Part shown: positions 49,050 to 57,705 of the stretch, one piece after another
How the letters are laid out: each line of letters opens with the position of its first letter
How positions within the stretch are numbered: position 1 is the stretch's first letter
NCBI GenBank assembly: GCA_031291325.1
Contig: JARLJG010000044.1
Span: forward strand, 1-64,000
Direction of reading: 5' to 3'
Origin: Burkholderiaceae bacterium
GTDB taxonomy: Bacteria > Pseudomonadota > Gammaproteobacteria > Burkholderiales > Burkholderiaceae_D
Length of the DNA: 64,000 bases
Translations under genes and position numbers: made by a program
Notes under the pieces: model-generated
Seen by the model: the letters and a program-made list of their open reading frames with translations, nothing else
What the model was told of the DNA's origin: nothing
Database searches by the model: none

Positions 49050-49843
49050 GCAGCGATTTTTCCTTGCGCGCTTGCTTCGGTGGCGCGAACCAGCGTGCCC
49101 GATCGCGCAACCGGCGAAAGCAGCGCATGCGGCAAGTCCCAGAGAAATCCCTGCACATGAATCGTATGGACAGACTCGCCGCCGAGGGCCTGCAACGCTA
49201 ACAATTGCGAGGCGGTTTCGGCGCGCTTGAAGATGATTTGGATATTTCGCGCAGCCGCTTCCGCCAGCAAGGTCGCGGTCGCCGGGAAATCGATGATCTG
49301 GCGCACGTCCAGCTTGATCGCTTCCGGGCGCACGTGATCCAGCAATATCTGCGCTTCCTGAACCGAATTGGCGTTGACGGCGATGCGAAATCCATTACTG
49401 CAATAGTTTTCCGCGACCACGTTCAATATCCAGTTTTGATCCTGCGTCACTGCCGGCATCTGCAAGACGACCCGTTCATGCGGCAGTTCAAGCGACTCCA
49501 GGATGCGGCGAAAGGTGTTGCCGTGATTGCCCGGAACGGTCGCCAACAGGCGCGCATGGACGCTGACGAACAGGTCCGCCGACTGCGCTGCCGGCTGCCG
49601 GAAGAAGTTGATCGCGTGCAGCATGCGAACCAATCGATCTAGTTCGGTCGATTCCAGGTCGGTGACGGTGCGGTCCAGCAGATTCCAGATACTGAGACCT
49701 TGATCGGTGGCCGAATAGCTGCGCGCAAAGCCTTCGTAGCCCAGCGCGCGCCCGTCGTCCAAGGCGCGTATCGCCTGGAACGAACTGGTCAGCGTCGAGT
49801 TGACGAAGCGTCCCAGCGCGCGTCCATCGGCGTCGAAACTCAC
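49046..49843 (-). CDS. Degenerate EAL-domain protein in the sulfate-uptake locus
   Basis: From the GTG at 49843 the protein has 265 residues and the outline of an EAL domain. The signature Glu survives only as GYEGFAR; IKLD and QGFLWDLP match KxD and QGYxxxxP. The metal-binding DDFGTG is replaced by VNANSVQEA, LEITE by VVLQMPAVT, and the AEGVE site by IFKRAE, so c-di-GMP hydrolysis is very unlikely. A role in protein or nucleotide binding is possible. The frame stays open and coding-like upstream of the GTG, with AGGAG correctly placed before an ATA codon at 49907-49909 (287 residues); the true start is therefore uncertain. It lies between sbp and cysT on the same strand. Confidence 0.75.
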   Translation of the reverse strand: MSFDADGRALGRFVNSTLTSSFQAIRALDDGRALGYEGFARSYSATDQGLSIWNLLDRTVTDLESTELDRLVRMLHAINFFRQPAAQSADLFVSVHARLLATVPGNHGNTFRRILESLELPHERVVLQMPAVTQDQNWILNVVAENYCSNGFRIAVNANSVQEAQILLDHVRPEAIKLDVRQIIDFPATATLLAEAAARNIQIIFKRAETASQLLALQALGGESVHTIHVQGFLWDLPHALLSPVARSGTLVRATEASAQGKIAA

Positions 49844-49961
49844 GTTCGATTCGAGCAGCGCCTTGGCTTGCAGATTTGCAACGCCTTTTTCGAGCGCAAG
49901 AATGTCTATGATAAACGCTCCTATATTCCGAGTATCTGGTGGTCGAGGGGAACGAACTGCT

Positions 49962-50978
49962 TTACTTCGTCCCCGGCTGATAGATTTGATCGAACAAGCC
50001 GCCGTCGGAAAAATGCGCCTTTTGCGCTTTGGCCCACCCTCCTGCGACTTCGTCGATCGTGAAAAGTTTCACCTTCGGATATTGCGCCGCGTATTTCTTC
50101 GCGGCCTTGTCCGAGGTCGGCCGGTAGTAATTGCGGGCCGCAATTTCCTGGCCTTCGTCGCTGTATAAGTATTGCAGATAGGCCTCGGCCACCTTGCGGG
50201 TGCCGCGTTTGTCCGCCACCTTGTCGACCACGGCCACCGGCGGTTCGGCCAGAATGCTCACCGACGGCGCGACGATCTCGACCTTGTCCGGGCCTAGCTC
50301 CTTGACTGCCAGCAGCGCCTCGTTTTCCCAGGCCAGCAACACGTCGCCGATGCCGCGTTCGACAAACGTGGTGGTCGCGCCGCGCGCGCCCGAGTCCAGC
50401 ACCGGCACGTTCTTGTACAGTTTCGCTACAAATTCCTTGGCCTTGGCTTCATTGCCGCCGGCTTGCTTTAGCGCATAGCCCCAGGCTGCCAGGTAATTCC
50501 AGCGCGCGCCACCCGAGGTCTTTGGATTTGGCGTAATGACGGCGACGCCTGGCTTGACCAGATCGCCCCAATCCTTGATTCCCTTGGGATTGCCCTTGCG
50601 CACCAGGAATACGATGGTCGACGAATACGGCGTGCTGTTGTGCGGCAACCGCTTCTGCCAATCCTTCGCAATCAGACCATTTTCCGAGATGGCGTCGATA
50701 TCGTAGGCGAGCGCCAGCGTGACGACATCGGCATCGAGACCATCGATGACCGCGCGCGCCTGCTTGCCGGAACCGCCGTGCGACTGCTTGACCTTGACAT
50801 CGTCGCCCGTCTTGGTCTTCCAATACTTGGCAAATGCCGTGTCATAGTCTTGATATAACTCGCGAGTCGGGTCGTAAGACACGTTCAGCAACGAAATCTC
50901 GGCTGCCTGTGCCGTCGAAACGGTAAAAGCGGCAAGGCACGCGGCGAGAGTCAATTGGCTCAGTTTTTTGATCAGCAT
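49962..50978 (-). CDS. sbp: Periplasmic sulfate-binding protein
   Basis: The 338-residue protein has a signal peptide (about 1-25, ending TVSTAQAA), followed by [20 protein letters not shown], the classical start of Sbp/CysP proteins. [43 protein letters not shown] and RNYYRPTS are further Sbp landmarks. It delivers sulfate (or thiosulfate) to CysT/CysW. It lies upstream of the EAL-like gene and cysTWA on the same strand. Confidence 0.95.
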   Translation of the reverse strand: MLIKKLSQLTLAACLAAFTVSTAQAAEISLLNVSYDPTRELYQDYDTAFAKYWKTKTGDDVKVKQSHGGSGKQARAVIDGLDADVVTLALAYDIDAISENGLIAKDWQKRLPHNSTPYSSTIVFLVRKGNPKGIKDWGDLVKPGVAVITPNPKTSGGARWNYLAAWGYALKQAGGNEAKAKEFVAKLYKNVPVLDSGARGATTTFVERGIGDVLLAWENEALLAVKELGPDKVEIVAPSVSILAEPPVAVVDKVADKRGTRKVAEAYLQYLYSDEGQEIAARNYYRPTSDKAAKKYAAQYPKVKLFTIDEVAGGWAKAQKAHFSDGGLFDQIYQPGTK

Positions 50979-51079
50979 CGAGGAATCCTTAATGGAGAGA
51001 AACGAATAAAGGGCGACTTCAAAGCCTGCGAAATCGAGAATGAATCGCCGTAAAGTCGCCAGAGTAAGTCGGGCGCCAT

Positions 51080-51109
51080 AAAAACAAAACGAATGGTTTC
51101 GTTGTTTTA
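51080..51109. promoter_or_regulatory. AT-rich inverted repeat upstream of sbp
   Basis: AAAACAAAACGAA and TTCGTTGTTTT form a near-perfect inverted repeat with a 3-4 base loop and a 2-base bulge. It sits about 100 bp before the sbp start and 45 bp after the end of the small CxxCH genes. It could be a CysB-region operator or a weak terminator; its A/T-rich arms favour neither clearly. Confidence 0.35.
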
Positions 51110-51154
51110 TATGAGAATTTCAACTATGAATTCGGCGGACGTGCCAAGGGGTGG

Positions 51155-51556
51155 CTAAAACGGTCGATACAGATCGTGGCAATCGGTGCAAGCCCTCGCA
51201 ATCGTTACTGCGGCATTTCCACCAGCTTGATAATTTTTCGTTGTAACCGATTTTGCGATCACGCCTGCCAATTCCTTGCTCTCGCGCGATAGCTTGATGG
51301 CGTCGGCCGACTCGCCCTTGGCGACAAAATAAGCCTCCATTTTTGCGTACAGATCTTCGATTTCCCTGGCTTGCGCGAGCGCCTCCGCGTCGTCCCGCGA
51401 ATCGAGTTTTCTTTGCACGTCGACGATGCGGGTATCGATTTTGCGCATCCAGATATCGAAGTCGAGAACGCTCGCCGAATGCGAGGTATCGGAGAGCAGC
51501 AACGCGAATAAAAATAAACGCCGCAGCGCTTCTCCCACCAGGCCCGGTTTCTGCAT
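51155..51556 (-). CDS. Small periplasmic CxxCH protein (cytochrome c'-like), second copy
   Basis: Starting at the ATG four bases after the preceding stop, the protein has 133 residues. An N-terminal signal peptide (ALRRLFLFALLLSDTSHSA) is followed by a mostly helical mature part and a single C-terminal heme-binding motif CTDCH at residues 123-127 (ACTDCHDLY). A heme motif at the C-terminal end of a helical bundle fits the cytochrome c'/b562 fold. It is related to the upstream protein (51561-51947), as EIEDLYAKMEAYFVAKG matches EIEQAMKQVEAYYVKKG. It should be periplasmic. Whether it carries electrons or binds a small ligand is unknown. Confidence 0.8.
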   Translation of the reverse strand: MQKPGLVGEALRRLFLFALLLSDTSHSASVLDFDIWMRKIDTRIVDVQRKLDSRDDAEALAQAREIEDLYAKMEAYFVAKGESADAIKLSRESKELAGVIAKSVTTKNYQAGGNAAVTIARACTDCHDLYRPF

Positions 51557-51560
51557 GAGC

Positions 51561-51947
51561 TTATTTGTCTTTGTCTTTATATACATCGTGGCAGGACTTG
51601 CAGGAATGGACTAATGAACTGACGGAATCGGACGCGGCATCGAAATCGTGGGCGGCAATCGACTTCTCGACTTCGGACGCAAATCCGCCGCTCTTTCGCG
51701 CAAAGCCCACCGCGTCGTCTGCGTTGCCTTTTTTCACATAGTACGCTTCGACTTGCTTCATCGCTTGTTCGATTTCCTTGATGTCGGCCATTGCCGCCTT
51801 AAGGTCTTTTTGCGAAACATTGGAATCCAGGCTCTTGGTCGTGTCTTCAAGGGCGTGCATGAAATCCTGATCGATTGCGGTTTCGGCGCCGATCGCGCCC
51901 ACAGCCAATAGCAAAATACCGAGTAAAAAAATAATTCTTTTGTGCAT
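51561..51947 (-). CDS. Small periplasmic CxxCH protein (cytochrome c'-like), first copy
   Basis: With the ATG at 51947 the protein has 128 residues: signal peptide IIFLLGILLLAVGAIGA, a helical mature part, and CKSCH at residues 116-120 near the C-terminus, followed by a Lys/Asp-rich tail. The paralogue lies four bases downstream in the same operon. A longer reading frame reaching 52001 lacks a ribosome-binding site. The pair follows the DUF1501 gene on the same strand but is separated from it by a strong terminator at 52052-52079, so it is a separate transcription unit. Confidence 0.8.
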   Translation of the reverse strand: MHKRIIFLLGILLLAVGAIGAETAIDQDFMHALEDTTKSLDSNVSQKDLKAAMADIKEIEQAMKQVEAYYVKKGNADDAVGFARKSGGFASEVEKSIAAHDFDAASDSVSSLVHSCKSCHDVYKDKDK

Positions 51948-52051
51948 GTTCGAGGATGATTGTTGGTAAGAGACCCGACCTGCGCGCGGCGAAGTCGACA
52001 TCGCAGCGCTGCGGCATCTGTTGACGGAGATGCCGGAGAAAGCGCGTACAG

Positions 52052-52079
52052 AAACCCCGTCGAGAATCTCGACGGGGGG
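52052..52079 (-). terminator. Terminator of the DUF1549/DUF1501 operon
   Basis: A perfect 11-bp stem (CCCCGTCGAGA at 52055-52065, its complement at 52067-52077) with a single-base loop is followed by TTTCT on the minus strand, just after the DUF1501 stop. Confidence 0.85.
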
Positions 52080-52093
52080 TGTTGCCGGCTACG

Positions 52094-53533
52094 TTATGCG
52101 ATGACTTCCTTGATGACGTCGCCGAACACGGTCGTTGCCCGTTCGGAACGGCCATTGTGCTGGAAGATGAGCTTTTTATGATCCAGTCCGAGCAGATTGA
52201 GGACCGTCGCCTGCAAATCGTAGGTATCGAACGTGCCGCTGACCGCTTTCAAGCCGATATCGTCGGTCGCGCCGTGGGTGAAGCCGGCCTTGGTGCCACC
52301 ACCGGCCAGCCAGGTCGTGAAGCCGTACGGATTGTGATCGCGGCCATCGCCGGTTTGTCCGTAAGGCGTGCGTCCGAACTCGGAAGTCCAGACCACCAGG
52401 GTGGTTTCGAGCAAGCCGCGCGCCTTCAAATCGTCCAGCAAGGCGGCAATCGGTTGGTCGACAGCCTTGGTCATCACGGTGTGATTTTTCTCGATCTGGC
52501 TATGCGCATCCCAGCTACCGTATTTCTTGTCGTTGGAGCCGGATATCACATGCACGAAGCGCACTCCGCGCTCAACCAGACGGCGGGCGCGCAGCAGGTT
52601 GGTGCCGTATTCGCGCGTCGCGTCTTGATCCAGGCCGTAAGCAGTCTTGGTGGCGGCGCTTTCCTTGTCCAGACTGACTGCTTCCGGCGCCGACGTTTCC
52701 ATCAAATAAGCCAGATCGTAGCTGCGGCTGCGCGCTTCCAACTCGGTATCGCTCGGGTACTTGCTTTGATTGAAGCCGTTCAATTTCTTCAGGAAGTCGA
52801 GCGTATTGCGTTGTTCGTCCGCCGATACATCTTTTGGCCGATCCAGATTCAGGATCGGCGCGCCGCCCTGGCGCAATGCAGTGCCCTGGTAAGTCGCAGG
52901 CAGGAAGCCGGAACCCCACAGATTCGGTCCGCGTCCGCCACCGGCATTGTCGTTGCCGGTCGGCAGCACGACGAATGAAGGCAAATCGCGGTTTGCGCTG
53001 CCCAGCCCGTAGGTGATCCACGATCCCAGCGCCGGCCGTCCCGGTGTCACGCCGCTGGTATGCAGCTTCAGCGAAGAAAGAACGTGGGTGAAGCCTTCCG
53101 TCTTGCTGCCTTTGAGGAAGGTGATGTTATCGGCATGCCGCGAGAGATTGGGCACCCAGTCCGAAAACCACGCGCCGCTTTCGCCATATTGCTTCCAGGT
53201 GCGGTTCGTTGCCAGCAAGGTGCCGACGCCGCCGTCGGTTGCCGTCTTCAGATTCTTGGCGATCGACTCGGGAATCGGCTTGCCGTGCAAGCGCACCAGC
53301 TCCGGCTTGTAGTCGAACAAGTCGATCGTGCTGGGTGCGCCGGCCATATGCAGCCAAATGACCGACTTCGCTTTCGCTGGAAAATGCGGCTGCTTCGGCG
53401 CCAGCGGGTCGTCGAATTTAGCCAACTCGTCGGCCATCGCCATCCCTGGGGCGAGCGCGCTGGTCAATCCCAAAGCGCCGGCTCCATACACCATTTTTTC
53501 TAAAAATTCTCTGCGCGATTTATTGTTGCTCAT
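52094..53533 (-). CDS. DUF1501 protein, Tat-exported, alkaline-phosphatase/sulfatase-like fold
   Basis: The 479-residue protein starts with a twin-arginine signal (SRREFLEKMVYGAGALGLTS), so it is exported folded. The mature part shows DUF1501 landmarks: WLHMAGAPSTIDLFDYKPEL, where Asp and Thr/Ser sit as in metal-dependent phosphatases and sulfatases, WITYGLGSANRDLPSFVVLP, and WTSEFGRTPYGQTGDGRDHNP near the C-terminus. DUF1501 belongs to the same broad superfamily as sulfatases, and is best known from Planctomycetes; the reaction is unknown. The DUF1549/DUF1553 gene lies 33 bp upstream on the same strand, the usual partner of DUF1501. Confidence 0.88.
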   Translation of the reverse strand: MSNNKSRREFLEKMVYGAGALGLTSALAPGMAMADELAKFDDPLAPKQPHFPAKAKSVIWLHMAGAPSTIDLFDYKPELVRLHGKPIPESIAKNLKTATDGGVGTLLATNRTWKQYGESGAWFSDWVPNLSRHADNITFLKGSKTEGFTHVLSSLKLHTSGVTPGRPALGSWITYGLGSANRDLPSFVVLPTGNDNAGGGRGPNLWGSGFLPATYQGTALRQGGAPILNLDRPKDVSADEQRNTLDFLKKLNGFNQSKYPSDTELEARSRSYDLAYLMETSAPEAVSLDKESAATKTAYGLDQDATREYGTNLLRARRLVERGVRFVHVISGSNDKKYGSWDAHSQIEKNHTVMTKAVDQPIAALLDDLKARGLLETTLVVWTSEFGRTPYGQTGDGRDHNPYGFTTWLAGGGTKAGFTHGATDDIGLKAVSGTFDTYDLQATVLNLLGLDHKKLIFQHNGRSERATTVFGDVIKEVIA

Positions 53534-53566
53534 GTTTTTTTCCCCTATTCAGATCAGATGTCAAAA

Positions 53567-56053
53567 TTAAAAGCGGTAGTTGAATTCGTTAGAATTCGCC
53601 ACGGCATGGACCAACGCGACAAACGCTGCTGCGCGGGCAGCTTTCGGATCTTGCGCGTTTTTATCCTTTGCATTGGCCCTGGGCGAATCGCCACTGGCTG
53701 GAGCAGGATCGGCATCGTCGTCGTCCGCCGCCTGATCCGCCTTCGGACGCTTCTTCGCTTGATTTTCCAGATACGCCACCAGTTGCGCTTTTTCGTAGCG
53801 GTCGCCGGGGCGTCCATAGACTGTCTTGTAAAGTGCATCGATTTCCGTCTTCAGCTCCGGCTTTTCGCCATATCCTTCGGGTGTGGCGACCTTCTTGCCT
53901 TTCGCAATTTGCTTCGCGGCGATCTTTTCTTCGCTATCGAGGAAGGCCAGCAAGGTAGCCTTTTCTTCCTTGGTCGGCAGGCGCGAATAGGCGATTTGAT
54001 ACAAACGGTCCAGTTGCGCCGATTCGCTCTTGCCGGCTTCGTTGATCACGCGGCCAGCCAACGCCTGCGACCATTGGAACACCAGATCGTTATTGACCAG
54101 GGTCAGCGCTTGCGGCGCGGTAGTGGTCACGTTGCGCTCGCTATGCACCATTTGCGGGTTCGCCCAATCGAATACGTCCAGCAGCGGATACGGAGAATTG
54201 CGGCGCACGAAGACATAGACGCTGCGGCGGTTGTGATCGTGCGGATCTTCCGACGCTTTCCATGCAGTGCCGAGTTGCAGCCCTGGCGGAATCGGCGGGA
54301 ATACCGAGGGACCGCCGACTTTATCTTCCAGCAATCCAGAGGCCAGCAACAGCGAGTCGCGGATTTGTTCTGCATCCAGGCGCTTCCTCGGGAAGGAGGT
54401 AAGCAGCTTGTCGGAAGGATCTGCCTGCTTCACGTCGGCGCGTTCCAGCGACGATTCACGGTAGACGCTGGAAAGCAGTATCTCGCGATGCAGCTTCTTC
54501 ACGCTCCAGCCATCTTTGATGAAATTGGCCGACAGATAGTCCAGCAATTCCGGATTGCTCGGCTTGCTGCCCATTTTGCCGAAATCGCTGACGGTGTCGA
54601 CCACGCCGGTGCCGAAATACTGCGCCCACACGCGGTTGACATAGACGCGCGCGGTCAGCGGATTTTGCGGGCTCACGATCCAGTTAGCCAATGCAGTGCG
54701 CCGTCCCGAAGAAGTGGCAGTCGGCACGATGTTCGGCTTCTCGTTGGTCAGCAAGGATGGAAAGCCGGGTTGCACTTCTTCCAGGCGCCGGTTGTAGACA
54801 CCGTTGGCCAGCACGTAGGTCGGCGGCGAATCGGAATGGCCGAGTTCGTCCATCGCCGTGATGAAGCCGGGATGCTTGGGCTTCTGGTTGTCGAATTTCT
54901 TCAACGCCGCTTCCAGCTTCTCGTACTTTTCGTAGCCTTCCTTGTCCTTGGTCTTCAAGGTATTGACCGCGTTGCGCGTGCGTCCGCGCATGGTCCACAG
55001 ATTGCGATGATAAATCCAGCGATCGTAGGCATTGCGCTCGCTTTCCGGCTTGGTGATCGAATCGCGCGTCTCGTTGACGAAACCCAGCAGGCGATCGGCT
55101 TCCGCCTTGTCGATGATAGGCTTGAGAATCGCCTCTTGCTGGTCGCGGATATCCTTGGTCGCCTCTTCCCACTTGGCAAGCTGCTTTTCGTACTCCGCCT
55201 TTTGCGTCGGAGTCGCATTCAGGAAATCGTCGCTGGCACTGGCGTTGACGAAGAAAGACTGCAATTGGTAATACTCTTTTTGCGAAATCTTGTCGAATTT
55301 GTGGTTGTGGCAGGCAGCGCACTCGAACGTCGTGCCAAGCAAAACCGCGCCGACCGTGTTGGTCAAATCGGTGGCGATTTCCACCTGCTTCATGTTCAAA
55401 TCGCGCGAATTGACTTCATCGGGATAATTGCGCAAGAAACCGGTGGCAATCAAGGCTTCCGTATTGCCCGGGAATAATTCGTCGCCGGCCAGTTGCTCTT
55501 GCACGAAGCGGCTATATGGCTTGTCTTCGTTAAATGCCTTGATCACGTAGTCGCGGTAGCGCCAGATATCCGGGCGGGTGCCGTCGGCGTTGAAGCCATC
55601 GCTGTCGGCATAGCGCGTCAGATCCAGCCAGCGGCGGCCTTGCCGTTCGCCGTAGTGCGGCGAGGCCAGCAGGCGGTCTACCAGCTTTTCATACGCCTTG
55701 GGCGAGCGGTCGTCGACGAAGGCTTTGACTTCTTCCGGCGTCGGGATCAAGCCCCAGGTGTCGAGCGTGGCGCGCCGGATGAAGGTGGCGCGATCGGCCT
55801 CGCGCGCGGGCGTGAGGCCTTTTGCTTCCTGTTGTGCCAAGACGAATGCATCGATCGGGTCGCGCACCCAGCCCTTGTGTTTCACAGTAGGCACGGCTGG
55901 CTGCGTAATCGGCGTATAGGCCCACGCTTTGGCGGGAGCGGCAGGCGCCGAGGTTTCCGCACCACCGGCCTTGGCCGCCGGCTTTTCATCCGCCGAGGTC
56001 CACGCCGATACCGATAGCGCCAATACTGCAGCTACATAGACATTCTTTTTCAT
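53567..56053 (-). CDS. DUF1549/DUF1553 protein with a c-type heme motif
   Basis: From the ATG at 56053 it has 828 residues. A signal peptide (VYVAAVLALSVSAWTSA) leads into an Ala/Pro-rich segment. The DUF1549 domain (about 70-280) has LPTPEEVKAF-type motifs, YGERQGRRWLDLTRYADSDG and ECAACHNHKFDKI, where C245-x-x-C248-H249 is a c-type heme site. The DUF1553 domain (about 440-700) has RTALANWIVSPQNPLTARVY, NRVWAQYFGTGVVDTVSDFG and DVFDWANPQMVHSERN. The two domains are the main partners of DUF1501 in Planctomycetes; the N-terminal cytochrome module common there is absent. It is the first gene of a two-gene operon with DUF1501, behind a sequence that fits a sigma-54 promoter (56302-56317). Confidence 0.88.
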   Translation of the reverse strand: MKKNVYVAAVLALSVSAWTSADEKPAAKAGGAETSAPAAPAKAWAYTPITQPAVPTVKHKGWVRDPIDAFVLAQQEAKGLTPAREADRATFIRRATLDTWGLIPTPEEVKAFVDDRSPKAYEKLVDRLLASPHYGERQGRRWLDLTRYADSDGFNADGTRPDIWRYRDYVIKAFNEDKPYSRFVQEQLAGDELFPGNTEALIATGFLRNYPDEVNSRDLNMKQVEIATDLTNTVGAVLLGTTFECAACHNHKFDKISQKEYYQLQSFFVNASASDDFLNATPTQKAEYEKQLAKWEEATKDIRDQQEAILKPIIDKAEADRLLGFVNETRDSITKPESERNAYDRWIYHRNLWTMRGRTRNAVNTLKTKDKEGYEKYEKLEAALKKFDNQKPKHPGFITAMDELGHSDSPPTYVLANGVYNRRLEEVQPGFPSLLTNEKPNIVPTATSSGRRTALANWIVSPQNPLTARVYVNRVWAQYFGTGVVDTVSDFGKMGSKPSNPELLDYLSANFIKDGWSVKKLHREILLSSVYRESSLERADVKQADPSDKLLTSFPRKRLDAEQIRDSLLLASGLLEDKVGGPSVFPPIPPGLQLGTAWKASEDPHDHNRRSVYVFVRRNSPYPLLDVFDWANPQMVHSERNVTTTAPQALTLVNNDLVFQWSQALAGRVINEAGKSESAQLDRLYQIAYSRLPTKEEKATLLAFLDSEEKIAAKQIAKGKKVATPEGYGEKPELKTEIDALYKTVYGRPGDRYEKAQLVAYLENQAKKRPKADQAADDDDADPAPASGDSPRANAKDKNAQDPKAARAAAFVALVHAVANSNEFNYRF

Positions 56054-56460
56054 TGAACTACCCCCGAGAGTTTCCAAAATATTCGTCGCCTATGGCGAGC
56101 CCTTCGCGGGCATCGCCAAACATTTACTGCGACTAACGATCAAGTAAAGCTTTGCTCGATGCCGGCGTGGCCGGGCGACTGCGTTATGCGCGGCTTGCAA
56201 CACCGTTGCGGCTGAAATTCAAACAGTTGCTGTGCGTAATGGAGCACCGCTGTTCAATTTTCCGCAGTCTTTATCGATTGATTCCGTCCTGCTTCTAACT
56301 ACGCAAATTCCGGGCCAAGCGGCGCGCGGCTACAGCTTGATAGTTTGAGTGGAGCGAAGGCTTGATATGAGAAGATCAAATAAGGAACGCCGAAAACATT
56401 CGTGTCGAATGCTGCAGTGCAGGAGTATGCTCGATACCATCAACATAACCTGGCTGGCAC
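56054..56460. other. Divergent control region between the DUF1549/1553 operon and the sigma-54 activator
   Basis: No gene is seen in these 407 bases. The region contains the sigma-54 promoter candidate for the minus-strand operon and a GCAAC-ACC-GTTGC inverted repeat at 56197-56209 within its leader. No sigma-54 site was found for the plus-strand activator gene itself. Confidence 0.6.
56302..56317 (-). promoter_or_regulatory. Sigma-54 promoter candidate, DUF1549/1553-DUF1501 operon
   Basis: Read on the minus strand the sequence is TGGCCCGGAATTTGCG. It has the required GG and GC ten bases apart and agrees with TGGCACG-N4-TTGCW at 10 of 12 positions. Transcription would start near 56290 and give a leader of roughly 240 bases. 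Confidence 0.7.
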
Positions 56461-57636
56461 GTGGAAACCGTTCTCACCTTCCCTGATACGCACGCGTTGG
56501 CGCTTTCGATTCGCGCCAAGGCACTCTTGTTTCGAGATCCGCGCTCGACCGCGCTGCTCGCAAGTGTCGAACGTATTGCAAGAAGTGAAGCGACCGCATT
56601 GATCATCGGCGAAACCGGCACCGGCAAGGAATTGGTGGCCCGCCACATCCATCAACATAGCGGGCGCAAAGGCCCGTTCATCGCCGTCAATTGCGGCGCC
56701 TTCAGCGAGACCTTGATCGATGCCGAATTGTTCGGGCATGAAAGCGGCGCCTTCACCGGCGCCACGCAGGCGCGCGCCGGCTGGTTCGAGGCGGCCAATG
56801 GCGGCACCTTGTTCCTCGACGAAATCGGCGATCTGTCGCCGGGCCTGCAAGTCAAACTCTTGCGCGTGCTGCAGGAGAGGCAGGTGGTGCGTCTTGGCTC
56901 GCGCAAACCGATTCCGCTCGATGTGCGCTTGATCGCGGCGACCAACGTCGACTTGCAGAAAGCCATCGCCGCCGACCGCTTCCGTGCCGACTTGTATTAT
57001 CGTCTCTCGGTTGCCACCATCGATTTGCCGGCGTTGTGCGAACGTCCCGGCGATATCCTGCCGCTGGCCGAGCATTTCATCAACGTCTACCGCAAGCGCT
57101 TGAACCAGGAGCAAACCGCTCTCGCGCCGCAGACAGAGCAAGCCTTGCTCGCCTATGAATGGCCGGGCAATATCCGCGAATTGGAAAACGTGATCCACTA
57201 TGCGTTGATCGTTTGCCGCGACAACGTGATCCAGCCGGAAGATTTGAAACTGGTGGGCGCCGTGCATCGAAACATCCGCGATACGCAAATTGCGCTTGCT
57301 CCAGCCGAGTCGAGCCCGGTCGGTCCTGCCGCCGCCCTCGACTCTCACGCAGTCTCCGATGCTGGCGAGGATGTCGATTTGTATGTTCGACTCGAACAAC
57401 TCGTCGAAGAGTTGATCGGCGCGGGCAAACCGGCGCTATTCGACACGATAGAAGAAAATGTGATTCGCACTGCCTACCTTTCTTGCCGCCAAAACCAGGT
57501 GCAAACCGCCAAAGTGCTGGGAATCAGTCGCAACATCTTGCGCACCCATTTGAAGCGATTCGGCTTGATCGGACTCGACTCCGGCGCTCCCGGCTCTGCC
57601 GTCGACTGCCTCGACATTGCCTCGGCTGCCACCTGA
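56461..57636 (+). CDS. sfnR: Sigma-54-dependent activator, SfnR-like
   Basis: The 391-residue protein has no receiver domain; a short N-terminal segment (DTHALALSIRAKALLFRDP, about 9-27) leads directly to the AAA+ domain. This has Walker A GETGTGKE at 50-57, the sigma-54-contacting GAFTGA at 96-101, Walker B LFLDEIGD at 117-124 and the R-finger region. The C-terminus has a Fis-type helix-turn-helix (TAKVLGISRNILRTHLKRFG). This architecture and the N-terminal signature match SfnR, which activates dimethylsulfone and other sulfur-starvation genes. The GTG at 56461 is the first start after an in-frame TAA; no good Shine-Dalgarno is visible. Three nearby operons have matching sigma-54 promoters. 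Confidence 0.88.
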   Translation: METVLTFPDTHALALSIRAKALLFRDPRSTALLASVERIARSEATALIIGETGTGKELVARHIHQHSGRKGPFIAVNCGAFSETLIDAELFGHESGAFTGATQARAGWFEAANGGTLFLDEIGDLSPGLQVKLLRVLQERQVVRLGSRKPIPLDVRLIAATNVDLQKAIAADRFRADLYYRLSVATIDLPALCERPGDILPLAEHFINVYRKRLNQEQTALAPQTEQALLAYEWPGNIRELENVIHYALIVCRDNVIQPEDLKLVGAVHRNIRDTQIALAPAESSPVGPAAALDSHAVSDAGEDVDLYVRLEQLVEELIGAGKPALFDTIEENVIRTAYLSCRQNQVQTAKVLGISRNILRTHLKRFGLIGLDSGAPGSAVDCLDIASAAT

Positions 57637-57705
57637 TTTCCCTCTTGACTCGAATGGCTCTTACTTAAGCGCCACGTGCTTGAATTCGCGAAGAAAAGTG
57701 GCTAG

